Source: Nakamurella sp. A5-74 (lineage in GTDB: Bacteria > Actinomycetota > Actinomycetes > Mycobacteriales > Nakamurellaceae). From it: DNA of 64,000 bases. Positions 37,719-46,465 of the stretch are shown piece after piece (position 1 is the first letter of the stretch; each line of letters opens with the position of its first letter). The stretch spans positions 620,001 through 684,000 of the forward strand of contig NZ_CP159218.1 of NCBI RefSeq assembly GCF_040438885.1, in the 5' to 3' direction. Under the pieces are notes generated by a model. That model was not told where the DNA came from, made no database searches, and saw only the letters and a list, made by a program, of their open reading frames with translations. Position numbers and translations under genes: made by a program.

Positions 37719-38995
37719 GTACCCGTCCCACCGCCGCAGTGATCGGCGCAGGTGTGTCCGGTCTGACCGCCGCGTACCTGCTGCGCAAGACTCACGACGT
37801 CACGCTGTTCGAGGTGGAGTCCCGCCTGGGCGGTCATGCGCACACCCACCAGGTCGACGACGGTCGCGGCCGGATGATCGGCGTCGACTCCGGATTCATC
37901 GTGCACAACGACCGGACGTACCCACTGCTGCGCAAGTTGTTCGGAGAACTCGGCATCCAGGCCCGTGAGGCCGAGATGAGCATGAGCATCCGGCACGAGA
38001 TCAGCGGTCTGGAGTACGCCGGCGGTCGCGGCCTGGCCGGGGTGCTGGCCCAGCCGCGGCAGCTGCTGTCGCCGAAGTTCCTCGGGTTGATCGCCCAGGT
38101 GCGTCGGTTCCACCGGACGGCCTCCGCGTTCCTTCGCTCGTCCACCGATGACGACGAGACCACCTACGGGGACTTCTTGCGCAGCAACAAGTTCTCGGCC
38201 GGCTTCATCGAGCTGTATGCCGTCCCGGTGGTGGCCTGCGTGTGGTCGTGCGGGTCGGGTCTGGCACTGGAGTACCCGGCGCGTTTCCTGTTCAGGTTCC
38301 TGGAGCACCACGGACTGTTGAGCGTCACCGGCTCGCCGCGATGGCTCACCATCCCGGGAGGATCGGGCACCTATGTCGAGGCGATCCACCAGGTGCTGAC
38401 GAAGGACGGCCACACCGTGCGGGCCGGGCGCAAGGTGACGCAGGTGATGCGCACCCCGGGCGGGGTCGACATCACCGACGACTCAGGCGTCGCCGCCCCC
38501 TTCGACAAGGTCGTGATCGCGACCCACGCCGATCAGGCACTGTCGCTGCTCGGCGACCCGTCGGCCGACGAACAGCGCATCCTGGCCGCATTCCAGTACA
38601 CCCCCAATCACACCGTGTTGCACAGCGACACCTCGCTGCTGCCCAGGGCACGCGGCGCCCAGGCGTCCTGGAACTATCTCGTCCCCGAGTCGCCGTCGGC
38701 GGACGACGGCCCGATCGTCACCTACTGGATGAACAAGTTGCAGAGCCTCGACGCGCCGCGACCGTTCCTGGTCACGTTGAACGCGTCCGATCGGATCGAT
38801 CCGCAGACGATCATCGCGGAGATGGAGTATCAGCACCCGGTCTACGACCTGGCATCCGGTCGGGCGAGAGTACAACTGCCGCAACTGAACACGGCCGTCA
38901 CCGCGTTCGCCGGTGCGTACCACGGGTGGGGTTTCCACGAAGACGGGTGCCGGTCGGGTGTGGAAGCCGCCGCAGCCCTGGGGGCCGGGTGGTGA
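37715..38995 (+). CDS. FAD-dependent amine-oxidase-like protein of the lipid operon
   Basis: This 426-residue flavoprotein has an N-terminal dinucleotide fold (AAVIGAGVSGLTAAYLL, about 7-23), the FAD-binding ESRLGGHAHTH and DSGFIVHNDRTYPLL. The second half contains SVTGSPRWLTIPGGSGTYVE and the C-terminal FAD motif GAYHGWGFHEDGCRSG. Proteins of this type sit beside Cfa-like enzymes in many bacteria, and UfaD-like relatives are linked to furan fatty acid synthesis in alphaproteobacteria (from memory). The ATG overlaps the DUF1295 stop (ATGA) and its own stop overlaps the DUF1365 start (GTGA). Confidence 0.9.
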   Translation: MSTRPTAAVIGAGVSGLTAAYLLRKTHDVTLFEVESRLGGHAHTHQVDDGRGRMIGVDSGFIVHNDRTYPLLRKLFGELGIQAREAEMSMSIRHEISGLEYAGGRGLAGVLAQPRQLLSPKFLGLIAQVRRFHRTASAFLRSSTDDDETTYGDFLRSNKFSAGFIELYAVPVVACVWSCGSGLALEYPARFLFRFLEHHGLLSVTGSPRWLTIPGGSGTYVEAIHQVLTKDGHTVRAGRKVTQVMRTPGGVDITDDSGVAAPFDKVVIATHADQALSLLGDPSADEQRILAAFQYTPNHTVLHSDTSLLPRARGAQASWNYLVPESPSADDGPIVTYWMNKLQSLDAPRPFLVTLNASDRIDPQTIIAEMEYQHPVYDLASGRARVQLPQLNTAVTAFAGAYHGWGFHEDGCRSGVEAAAALGAGW

Positions 38996-39747
38996 GCATT
39001 CCAGTGGTGCCGGCGATCGTCCCCGGTGAGGTCATGCACCGTCGCAGGATCGAGCGGGCGGATCACTTCAGCTATGCAAGCCTGCACTGGCTGGTGGACG
39101 TCGACGACCTGCCGACGGTGCGGATCGGCCGCACCCGCTACGACCTCGACCCGGCGGATCATCTACGCGGCAACGGTTTTCGCCACGATCTCGACGAGCT
39201 GCTGATGGAGGCGGGACAGCAGGTGCTCGGAAACGACACGGTGCTGCTGTTCGCCCAGCCGCGGGTCGCAGGCAAGGTGTTCGACCCGCTGTCGGTGCTC
39301 TGGGTGTACGACTCCAGGGGTGACGTCCGGGTGATGGTCCTGGAGGTGCACAACACCTACGGCGAGCGCAACGCGTACGTGCTTCCCGGTGCGCAGCAGC
39401 AGCACCGCGTCGACAAGGACTTCTACGTCTCCCCGTTCAACGACCTCAACGGTGAGTACCGGGTGAGCTGGACCCTCGATGACGGTGCGCTACGAGTCAC
39501 CGTCAATCTGCACCGCGACGGCGCGCTGGTGCTGGCGGCCACGGTCGGTGGCCCATTGCAGCCGTTGACCTCGACCACGATGCGCCGCGCGCTGCGCCGG
39601 GTTCCCGGGCGCAGCTGGCGGGTGCCGGCCCTGATCCGCTGGCGGGGGATCCTGCTGTGGGCCCGCCGCCTGAAGGTGCAGCGTCGCCCCGAGAACGGCG
39701 GCAACCTCTCCCGCCCCGCCGAGACCCCGAGTTCCACCCGCCCGTAG
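38992..39747 (+). CDS. DUF1365 family protein of the lipid operon
   Basis: This 251-residue protein matches DUF1365: MHRRRIERADHFSYASLHWL near the N-terminus, then VLLFAQPRVAGKVFDPLSV, VLEVHNTYGERNAYVLP, and DKDFYVSPFNDLNGEYR. These proteins nearly always accompany Cfa-like and FAD amine-oxidase-like genes, as here. The fold resembles acyl-binding proteins but no reaction is established. A basic Arg-rich C-terminus may contact the membrane. The GTG overlaps the previous stop by 4 bases. Confidence 0.9.
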   Translation: MSIPVVPAIVPGEVMHRRRIERADHFSYASLHWLVDVDDLPTVRIGRTRYDLDPADHLRGNGFRHDLDELLMEAGQQVLGNDTVLLFAQPRVAGKVFDPLSVLWVYDSRGDVRVMVLEVHNTYGERNAYVLPGAQQQHRVDKDFYVSPFNDLNGEYRVSWTLDDGALRVTVNLHRDGALVLAATVGGPLQPLTSTTMRRALRRVPGRSWRVPALIRWRGILLWARRLKVQRRPENGGNLSRPAETPSSTRP

Positions 39748-39906
39748 CCCCGGTGCGTGGATCGGGGCGCTGCTCCGCAGCCTTCGCTGGATCCTTCGGT
39801 TCGCAGGCTCACCGGCGGATCTGACGCGCTGCAGAGGGCTGCGCATCGCCCCCATCCACGGCCCCACCAGTACACAGCCAAGCGGCACATGCGAGCACTT
39901 GATGCC

Positions 39907-39933
39907 GGTCGAGCGAGCGCAGCGAGTCGAGAC
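39907..39933. repeat. Short GGTCGAG...GTCGAGAC family repeat
   Basis: A 27-base imperfect palindrome (GGTCGAGCGAGC then AGCGAGTCGAGAC) lies just before the stop of the minus-strand acyl-CoA dehydrogenase gene, in the convergent gap after the lipid operon. It is the most compact member of the family. Confidence 0.75.
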
Positions 39934-39937
39934 TGTC

Positions 39938-41098
39938 TCAGGCGGGCCCGAGGAGGTTCGTCGCGACGGTCGAGTGGATCGACTCGGTGTCGGAGGGATG
40001 GAAGATCCCGGCCAACACGTCCCGCTGCAGTCGGGCGAGCTCGGCGGAGTTGCGGTAGCCGCCTCCACCGCTGACCCTGGCAGCACGATCCACCGCGCGG
40101 CGGGCCGTCTCCGTGGCGCGGTGTTTCGCGCCGGTGAGGTAGCGGAACCAGTCGGCGCCGTGATCGCGCACCGCGTCGACGTCGGCGGCCAGCGTCTCCA
40201 ACTCCGGCCGCAGCGCGTCCACCGACAGCGCGATGTCGGCGACCTGCCAACGGATGTCCGGATCGGCGGCGTAGGCAGCCCCGGTGCGCAGGCTCGTGCG
40301 CCGGTGCGTCGCCTCGACGGCCAGCTCCAGCGCCCGGTCGGCGATGCCGGCGTACACCGCGGCGATCGACAGCAGGAAGGTCGCGAAGATCCCGAACACG
40401 AACGGGTCGGCGTTCGGCCCGACCGGCAGGAACCGGCTCACCCGGTTCGCGGCGACGACAGCGTTGTCCAGCACGGTCGTGTGGCTCTGGGTCGCGCGCA
40501 TGCCGAGGGTGTCCCAGTCCTCCAGGGACCGCCAGCCGGGGGTGTCCCTGGTGAGGAACCCGTGCACCAGGCGCGGTCCGTCCGGTCCGTCCTGCTGCTT
40601 GCCGAAGATTCCCAGCCGGGTCCAGGCGGGGGAGAGCGAGGTGAAGATCTTGGTGCCGGTGAAGGAGAACCCGCCGTCGTCCGCCGCTGTGGCAGTGGTC
40701 AGTGAGTCCCAGAGCACCAGGTCGTTACCGGGTTCGCTGTTGCCGAAGGCGAACAGTTCTCCCGCGTCAGCCTCGTCCGACACCCACTGCAACGAGTGGT
40801 CACCGCGGGCCGCGAGCACTCTGGCGACGCCGACCCAGACGAGGTGCATGTTGAGGCCCAGCGCGGTCGCAGGTGCGTGGGCGGCCAGCAGGCGTTGGTC
40901 GCGCACCACCTGCAGCAACGGCCGCGGTCGCAGGTAGCCGGCGGCTCGCAGCTCGTCGAGATCCTCGGTGAAGAAGCTGTTCTCCCGGTCGTAGCGCTCG
41001 GCGCGGCCGCGAATGCGTTCCAGGAGTGTGGGTTCTGAGGCCCCGCCGAGTGCCGGCGAGGTGGCGAGGACGGATTCCGGGATGGGCTGGCTCACCAC
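39938..41098 (-). CDS. Acyl-CoA dehydrogenase family protein
   Basis: This 386-residue protein resembles acyl-CoA dehydrogenase or related flavin monooxygenases. It has RYDRENSFFTEDLDELRAAG at the N-terminus, FTGTKIFTSLSP and WDTLGMRATQSHTTVLDN in the beta domain (about 150-225), a helical C-terminal domain (from about 245) and VSGGGGYRNSAELARLQRDV. After AAGYL the usual segment with a PTELGGxG-type flavin contact seems to be missing (it reads LRPRPLLQVVRDQ), so about 10 residues may be deleted. Start choice among adjacent GTG codons is open. No neighbour explains its substrate. Confidence 0.85.
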   Translation of the reverse strand: MVSQPIPESVLATSPALGGASEPTLLERIRGRAERYDRENSFFTEDLDELRAAGYLRPRPLLQVVRDQRLLAAHAPATALGLNMHLVWVGVARVLAARGDHSLQWVSDEADAGELFAFGNSEPGNDLVLWDSLTTATAADDGGFSFTGTKIFTSLSPAWTRLGIFGKQQDGPDGPRLVHGFLTRDTPGWRSLEDWDTLGMRATQSHTTVLDNAVVAANRVSRFLPVGPNADPFVFGIFATFLLSIAAVYAGIADRALELAVEATHRRTSLRTGAAYAADPDIRWQVADIALSVDALRPELETLAADVDAVRDHGADWFRYLTGAKHRATETARRAVDRAARVSGGGGYRNSAELARLQRDVLAGIFHPSDTESIHSTVATNLLGPA

Positions 41099-41130
41099 GC
41101 CAATCTACGGCTGTCGGCGAGCTCGCAGGC

Positions 41131-41442
41131 TCAGTCGTGCGCCGGGAAGCCGCGGAACAGCAGGTGCTCGGCGACCCGCTGGATGTCCCCCGGCAGCGGG
41201 AGCTCGTCGGTCACCTTGGTGATCTCGGCTCCGATGTGGGTCGAGCCGACCGCCGCGTCCGGGTCGGCCGGCAGCAGTCCGGAGGCCCGCAGTTCGGTCG
41301 CGATCTCCGCCACTTCGCTGTCCGTGAGACGCCGTCGGAGGAGCGCCAGCACAGGAATCGTGTCCTGGGCAGGGATCCCAGCCGGGTACCCCTCACGCAG
41401 CCAGTCGACGACCCGGCTGAGAAATCCGGTCATGGTTGCCAT
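41131..41442 (-). CDS. DUF3349 family small protein (Rv0543c-like)
   Basis: This 103-residue cytosolic protein matches DUF3349: LSRVVDWLREGYPAGIPAQD, PVLALLRRRLTDSEVAEIA, then IGAEITKVTDELPLPGDIQR. In M. tuberculosis the same protein (Rv0543c) lies downstream of Rv0544c and pitA, exactly as here. No function is known. It lies 9 bases after the stop of the preceding small membrane protein. Confidence 0.9.
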   Translation of the reverse strand: MATMTGFLSRVVDWLREGYPAGIPAQDTIPVLALLRRRLTDSEVAEIATELRASGLLPADPDAAVGSTHIGAEITKVTDELPLPGDIQRVAEHLLFRGFPAHD

Positions 41443-41451
41443 GTCCCGCGC

Positions 41452-41748
41452 CTACTTGTCGACGAACGTCGGGAAGACGTGCTGGAAGCTGATGGTCTTG
41501 CCCATCCCCGAGGCGATGATGAACGCGACCCCGGTGAGCGCGACAGCGATCACCAACGCGAAGCAGAGGATCGCGACGACCCGGCCGACGGGATGCGGCG
41601 CCGTTGCGGTCGTGGTGCTGCCGTGAGAAGTCCCCCAGGACAACGATTTCATGCCGAGGGCGAAGACAGCCGGTAGGCCGGCGCCGAGCAGCAGCCCGTA
41701 GAGCAATACCTTCCAGGCTCCACCCAGGGCGAGTGAGACGTTGTGCAC
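41452..41748 (-). CDS. Two-helix membrane protein (Rv0544c-like) next to PitA
   Basis: This 98-residue protein has two membrane helices (about 10-32 and 55-78) joined by a Ser/Thr/His-rich loop. Its place between pitA and the DUF3349 gene matches Rv0544c of M. tuberculosis. It starts 10 bases after the pitA stop, so it is likely co-transcribed and may assist phosphate uptake; that is inferred from context only. Confidence 0.85.
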   Translation of the reverse strand: MHNVSLALGGAWKVLLYGLLLGAGLPAVFALGMKSLSWGTSHGSTTTATAPHPVGRVVAILCFALVIAVALTGVAFIIASGMGKTISFQHVFPTFVDK

Positions 41749-41758
41749 GGTGTGCCTC

Positions 41759-42982
41759 TCAGTGGGTGCTGGTGAGGGTGGGTGCGGACGTTTCCCGCTT
41801 CGCGTCGGCCCAGTCGTCGTTCACGTTGCCGGCGTGGACGGCGGTCCTGCGCGACCGCAGGTACATGTACGTCGCGGCAGCGGCGAGCAGGGCGAAGATG
41901 AGCAGCGCGCCACCGAGGCCACCGATGGTGTGACCGATGAACCAGGTGAGTGCACCGACGATCGCGGCGGCCGGCAGCGTGATCAGCCAGGCCAGGGCCA
42001 TCCGGCCGGCGACCTTCCAGCGGACCTCTGCGCCCTTCTTCCCGATGCCACTGCCCAGGATGGAACCGGTGGCCACATGGGTCGTGGAGAGCGCGAATCC
42101 CAGATGGCTGGACACCAGGATGACGGCAGCGGACGAGCTCTCGGCGGCCATGCCCTGCGGCGAGCTGATCTCGACCAGGCCCTTGCCGAGGGTGCGGATC
42201 ACCCGCCAGCCGCCGATGTAGGTGCCCAGGGCGATGGCCAGCGCGCAGCTGATCTTGACCCAGAACGGCACGGCGGTGGTGGACGTCCAGTGACCGGAGG
42301 CCAGCAGCGCCAGGGTGATGACGCCCATCGTCTTCTGCGCGTCATTGGTGCCGTGGGCGAGCGAGACCATCGACGCCGAGCCGATCTGGCCCCAGCGGAA
42401 GCCTGCTTCCCGGTAGCGATCGGTCACCGTGCGGGTGATGCGGTGGATCAGGTAGGTACCCGCCGCGGCGATCGCGGCCGCGATGACGGGGGAGAACAGT
42501 GCAGGGAGGATCACCTTGCCGACCACGCCGTCCAACTTCGTGCCATCCCCGACCCAGTTGACGCCACCGAAGCCGACCGCGGCGATCCCGGCGCCGACCA
42601 GGCCGCCGAACAACGCGTGGGACGAGCTGGACGGGAGCCCCAGCAGCCAGGTGGCGAGGTTCCAGATGATCCCGCCGACGAGGCCGGCGAGCACGATCAT
42701 CAGGAGCGAGGAGCCACCGTCGGCCAGGAACTCGGGCTTCGGTGCCCCCGACTTGTCCTGGATCTTGATCACCGCGTTCGTGACGGTGAGGGCGACCTCG
42801 ACGGACAGGAATGCTCCGACCAGGTTGAGCACCGCGGAAAGCGTGACCGCCACCTTCGGCTTGAGTGCGCCGGTCGCGATGGACGTGGCCATCGCGTTCC
42901 CGGTGTCGTGGAATCCGTTGGTGAAGTCGAAGGCCAGGGCCGTGACGACCACCAGGATCAGGATCAAGAACTCTGCGTTCAT
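41759..42982 (-). CDS. pitA: Low-affinity inorganic phosphate transporter PitA
   Basis: This 407-residue permease takes up metal-phosphate with protons. It has about ten membrane helices and both repeats of the Pit signature: [20 protein letters not shown] (about 19-38) and [19 protein letters not shown] (about 205-223), with [16 protein letters not shown] between them. Downstream lie the Rv0544c-like and DUF3349 genes. A PHO-box-like direct repeat stands about 50 bases upstream of the ATG. Confidence 0.96.
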   Translation of the reverse strand: MNAEFLILILVVVTALAFDFTNGFHDTGNAMATSIATGALKPKVAVTLSAVLNLVGAFLSVEVALTVTNAVIKIQDKSGAPKPEFLADGGSSLLMIVLAGLVGGIIWNLATWLLGLPSSSSHALFGGLVGAGIAAVGFGGVNWVGDGTKLDGVVGKVILPALFSPVIAAAIAAAGTYLIHRITRTVTDRYREAGFRWGQIGSASMVSLAHGTNDAQKTMGVITLALLASGHWTSTTAVPFWVKISCALAIALGTYIGGWRVIRTLGKGLVEISSPQGMAAESSSAAVILVSSHLGFALSTTHVATGSILGSGIGKKGAEVRWKVAGRMALAWLITLPAAAIVGALTWFIGHTIGGLGGALLIFALLAAAATYMYLRSRRTAVHAGNVNDDWADAKRETSAPTLTSTH

Positions 42983-43032
42983 CAGATCAGTGTGCGGCTC
43001 GCAGTTCGGTGCCCGAAGCCATCAAAGGCTTG

Positions 43033-43054
43033 GTTCACCGAGTGTTCATCCAAC
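43033..43054. promoter_or_regulatory. PHO-box-like direct repeat upstream of pitA
   Basis: GTTCACCGAGT followed directly by GTTCATCCAAC are two 11-base units in the pattern of actinobacterial PhoP/RegX3 boxes; a degenerate third unit may follow. It is 51 bases before pitA (read on the opposite strand) and about 150 bases before msrA. The orientation relative to pitA is reversed from the usual drawing. Confidence 0.5.
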
Positions 43055-43195
43055 ATGTCGGAGTGTTCCGTCGAGCGTGTCGCGGCCGGGTCCCCACCGG
43101 CATGCCCGCGGTCCGACCACCGGCTTCACCGGACCTCTCCGGGGCAGCCCCCACCTGCGCCGATCCGGGAATACCCCGACGGCGCGCAACGCTCG

Positions 43196-43201
43196 TACAG
43201 T
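43196..43201 (+). promoter_or_regulatory. Possible -10 box of a leaderless msrA transcript
   Basis: TACAGT ends 4 bases before the double ATG of msrA and no ribosome site is visible. Transcription would begin near 43207-43209, at the start codon itself. Confidence 0.45.
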
Positions 43202-43205
43202 GGTG

Positions 43206-43913
43206 ATGATGAACCTCTTCTCCCGGAACTCGCCGACGGTCGACAAGGACTCAGCCCTGCCCGGCCGCGATACTCCAGTGCCGGTCGCCGGTCGGCACAC
43301 CGTGCTCCACACGCCGATGGTTGCTCCGTTCGAACCGACCGGCACTGCCGAGATCCTGTACGTCGCGTTCGGCTGTTTCTGGGGCGCCGAGCGCATCATG
43401 TGGAAGCTTCCGGGTGTGGTCTCCACCGCGGTCGGCTATCAGGGCGGATTCACCCCGAACCCCACGTACGAGGAGGTGTGCACCGGTCGGACCGGGCATG
43501 CCGAAGCTGTACTGGTCGCGTTCGATCCTGCGCAGACCTCCGCCGAGCAGTTGCTCAAGGCGTTCTGGGAGAACCACGATCCGACCCAGCTCAACCGCCA
43601 GGGCAACGACGTCGGCACCCAGTACCGCTCAGCGATCTACACCACCACCCCGCAGCAGCAGCAGGCCGCGCTGAGTACCCGGGATGCGTTCGCGAAGGTG
43701 TTGCGCGACAACGGATACGATGCACCTGCGACCGAGATTCGGTCGGCGGAGGACGCCGGGCCGTTCTACTACGCCGAGGACTACCACCAGCAGTACCTGG
43801 ACAAGAACCCCGGTGGCTACTGCAACCACGGCCCGAACGGGCTGACGTGTCCCGTCGGCATCGTCCGCCAGGATCAGCTCCCCGCGCAGCAGGACGTGCT
43901 CCCCGCGACCTGA
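43206..43913 (+). CDS. msrA: Peptide methionine sulfoxide reductase A
   Basis: This 235-residue enzyme reduces methionine-S-sulfoxide in proteins. The catalytic motif [10 protein letters not shown] is at residues 55-64 (Cys57), followed by [31 protein letters not shown] and [11 protein letters not shown]. The tail [15 protein letters not shown] contains two further Cys that may resolve the disulfide. The N-terminal 45 residues exceed the core fold, as is usual in long MsrA forms. Two adjacent ATG codons (43206 and 43209) are possible starts. Confidence 0.96.
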   Translation: MMNLFSRNSPTVDKDSALPGRDTPVPVAGRHTVLHTPMVAPFEPTGTAEILYVAFGCFWGAERIMWKLPGVVSTAVGYQGGFTPNPTYEEVCTGRTGHAEAVLVAFDPAQTSAEQLLKAFWENHDPTQLNRQGNDVGTQYRSAIYTTTPQQQQAALSTRDAFAKVLRDNGYDAPATEIRSAEDAGPFYYAEDYHQQYLDKNPGGYCNHGPNGLTCPVGIVRQDQLPAQQDVLPAT

Positions 43914-43996
43914 TCGCTGCCCGACTCCTCGGGCGTGCTCCGACTCGATGCCCACCCGGCCGTGACGCGGGTGGGCATCGCCGTTCCGGCTTCCGG

Positions 43997-44212
43997 CTCG
44001 TTCCTCGCTCGATCAGCAAAAGGGCCCGCTCGATCACCCTCGAACTCCGGTGGTCGAGCAAGCGACGAAGGAGCGCGTCGAGACCCACTCAGATCTGGAA
44101 CTTGCTGTGGCGCAACGGGATCTCGACTCGTTCCTCGCTCGATCAGCAAAGGGCCCGCTCGATCACCCTCGAACTCCGGTGGTCGAGCAAGCGACGAAGG
44201 AGCGCGTCGAGA
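43997..44212. repeat. Two nearly identical ~87-bp GTCGAG-family repeats
   Basis: Copy A (43997-44083) and copy B (44127-44212) differ by a single base in an A run. Each holds TCGCTCGATCAGCAAA, GGGCCCGCTCGATC and GGTGGTCGAGCAAGCGACGA. They fill the 321-base convergent gap between msrA and the GMC oxidoreductase; no gene is seen. Confidence 0.95.
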
Positions 44213-44234
44213 TCCCGTCATGTCGGGGGGAACC

Positions 44235-45800
44235 TCAGAGGTTGCCGGCGGCCAGCTCCTGCAGGATGTGGTCGGCCTGTCGCATCGCCAGCGCGACGAT
44301 CGTCAGTGTCGGGTTCGCGGACCCGCCGGTCGTCATCAGTGAACCGTCGCTGACGAACAGGTTGACCACGTCATGGGTGCGGCCCCACCGGTCGGTGACG
44401 CCGTCCTCCGCCTTGTCGCTCATCCGGCTGGTTCCCAGGTTGTGGGTCGATGGATACGGCGGGGTGTGGTGCGTGCCGATCGCCCCGACGGCCGTGTAGA
44501 GCTCGTCGGCCTTGCCGTAGCCGTAGGCACGCATGGCGACGTCATTGGGGTGGTCGTCGAAGTTCACGTTGGCGACGGGCAACCCGTGGTGGTCCTTCAC
44601 CTCGGTGTTCAGGGTGATCCGGTTGGACTCCTGTGGCATGTCCTCGCCGACGATCCACATCCCGGCGGTGTGTGAGTACGCCTCCATCTTCTCGGTGAAG
44701 GACCGTCCCCATTCGCCGGGCTCGACGAAGCTGGCCAGGAAGGCCGGCCCCAACGAGAGCGTCTCCAGGTAGAAGCCGCCGACGAAACCGCGGCTCGGAT
44801 CGTGCTTCGCCTCGTCGGCGATGATCCCGGCCATCGTCTCGCCGCGATACATCCGCACCGGATCCTCGAAGCGGGCATACACAGAACCGGTGAGGTGGCG
44901 CAGGTAGTTCCTGCCGACCTGGCCGGAAGAGTTCGCCAGACCATCTGCATGACCCTTGGTCGCACTCATCAACAGCAGACGCGGCGTCTCGATGGAATTG
45001 CCTGCGACGCAGACGATCCGGGCAGCCTGGTGATGCAGGTTGCCGGCCGAGTCGAGGTATTCGACGCCGTCGACCTTGCCATCCGCGCCGACCGTCACCC
45101 TGGTGGCCTGGCACTCCGGACGCAGGTCCAGATTGCCGGTGGCCAGCGCCCGTGGGATCTCCCTGACCAGCGTCGACCACTTGGCACCCTGTTTGTCGCC
45201 CTGGAAGTTGAAGCCGTCCTGGATCGATGCCGGTCGCCCGTCGTACGGCTCCGCGTTGGTCGCATAGGGGCCGGTGGCGTAGTACCGGTACCCGATCTTG
45301 TCGGCGCCGTTCGCGAACACCATGTAGTTGTTGTTCGCCGGCAACGGCGGCCTACCGTGTCGATGGCTGGATCCCATGGCGATCTCGGCCTTGTCGTACC
45401 AGGGTGCCAACTCCGCCAGGTCGATCGGCCAGTCCAGCAGGTGGGCGCCGTCGAGGTCGCCGTAGGTGGTGCCGGCCTTGAACTCGTGCTCCATGAACCG
45501 GGGGGTGGCGCCCGACCAGTGCGTGGTCGAACCGCCGACGGCCTTGACGATCCAGGCCGGGAGGTTCGGGAAATCCGTTGCCACCCGCCAGCTTCCGCTG
45601 GTGGTGCGCATGTCCAACCAGGCCATCTGGTTGAACGCACGCCACTCGTCGTTCTCGTAGTCCTCACCCGTCAGGTGCGGTCCGGCTTCCAGCACGACGC
45701 ACTTCACCCCCTGGGTGCACAGCTCGTGCGCCATCGTGCCGCCACCGGCCCCGGAACCGATGATGACGACAACGGGGTCCTTCTCATCGATCCTGGTCAT
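44235..45800 (-). CDS. GMC-type flavin oxidoreductase (gluconate/sorbitol dehydrogenase-like large subunit)
   Basis: This 521-residue enzyme has the N-terminal FAD fold VVVIIGSGAGGGTMAHEL (about 9-26), VGGSTTHWSGATPRF, CVAGNSIETPRLLL (about 260-273), and the C-terminal THNLGTSRM and TGGSANPTLTIVALAMR. These match the flavoprotein subunits of gluconate 2-dehydrogenase-type complexes, which oxidise a polyol or sugar acid. The ATG at 45800 follows GGAG. It starts 1 base after the stop of the subunit 3 gene, so the two form a pair. The substrate is unknown. Confidence 0.92.
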   Translation of the reverse strand: MTRIDEKDPVVVIIGSGAGGGTMAHELCTQGVKCVVLEAGPHLTGEDYENDEWRAFNQMAWLDMRTTSGSWRVATDFPNLPAWIVKAVGGSTTHWSGATPRFMEHEFKAGTTYGDLDGAHLLDWPIDLAELAPWYDKAEIAMGSSHRHGRPPLPANNNYMVFANGADKIGYRYYATGPYATNAEPYDGRPASIQDGFNFQGDKQGAKWSTLVREIPRALATGNLDLRPECQATRVTVGADGKVDGVEYLDSAGNLHHQAARIVCVAGNSIETPRLLLMSATKGHADGLANSSGQVGRNYLRHLTGSVYARFEDPVRMYRGETMAGIIADEAKHDPSRGFVGGFYLETLSLGPAFLASFVEPGEWGRSFTEKMEAYSHTAGMWIVGEDMPQESNRITLNTEVKDHHGLPVANVNFDDHPNDVAMRAYGYGKADELYTAVGAIGTHHTPPYPSTHNLGTSRMSDKAEDGVTDRWGRTHDVVNLFVSDGSLMTTGGSANPTLTIVALAMRQADHILQELAAGNL

Positions 45801-45801
45801 C

Positions 45802-46377
45802 TCAGTCTCCCTGTGCGGCAGCAGAAGTAGCGGTCGGGGCGTTGTCCGGCTCCGTGACGAGCTCGACGCGCGGTTCGCCGGAGTACTCCTCGATCCGCGG
45901 CGTGGGGAGCCAGTCGAGGTCGTCCAACCCGCGGTGCAGATAGCCGCCCTTGGCGAACGAGCTGCCCTCATAGCCCAGCAGGTCCCAGACCTCGTGGTCG
46001 TCGTACAGGGCCACGACGGTCGTCGAGTGCACCAGCGCGAAGAACGGGGTGTCGGCGATCTGCCGGATCACCTCGGTGGCGGCTGCGTCGTCCAGCGAGC
46101 AGAAATCGCCGTCGGCGCGGCGGTCGAGGTCGGCCAGGCCTCCAGGCAACAGGTCGGCCGAACCGTCGGTCGCCTGGATGGCGGCAGCGCTGCGGCGGTA
46201 GGGCCCGTCGGGGAAGGACGGATGCGGATAGGTGACTCGCAGCAGCCGGTGCAGGACCTGCGTGTGGTGGTCGGAGAGTTCGCCCTCGGCGCCGTCACCG
46301 ACGGCCCGGTCTTCCGCGGAACTCGGCGCGGTGTCGCGCTGCAGTTCGACTTGGTCCTGGGGCGGGTTGGCGGTCAC
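45802..46377 (-). CDS. Gluconate 2-dehydrogenase subunit 3 family protein
   Basis: This 191-residue protein belongs to the small-subunit family that pairs with GMC flavoproteins. It has LSDHHTQVLHRLLRVTYPH near the N-terminus, then DTPFFALVHSTTVVALYDD, HEVWDLLGYEGSSFAKGGYL and LDDLDWLPTPR. Classical members carry a Tat signal; none is evident here. The GTG at 46377 follows GAGGAGG at 6 bases. It lies 88 bases downstream of an IclR regulator on the same strand. Confidence 0.88.
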   Translation of the reverse strand: MTANPPQDQVELQRDTAPSSAEDRAVGDGAEGELSDHHTQVLHRLLRVTYPHPSFPDGPYRRSAAAIQATDGSADLLPGGLADLDRRADGDFCSLDDAAATEVIRQIADTPFFALVHSTTVVALYDDHEVWDLLGYEGSSFAKGGYLHRGLDDLDWLPTPRIEEYSGEPRVELVTEPDNAPTATSAAAQGD

Positions 46378-46465
46378 GTGGTGCCTCCTCGTGCGCACGG
46401 TCGCATCGTTGCGACCTGGATCACACGGTACGAGTCCGATCCGACCGGCGACAGGGTCGTTCTCA

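Noticed and set aside
39938-41098. Pseudogene by frameshift
   Set aside because: The frame is intact over the full length and both flanking domains are in the same frame; only a short in-frame gap is suspected.
41741-44353. An 870-codon plus-strand frame opposite pitA and running past msrA
   Set aside because: It is antisense to pitA and out of frame with msrA, with no family signatures.
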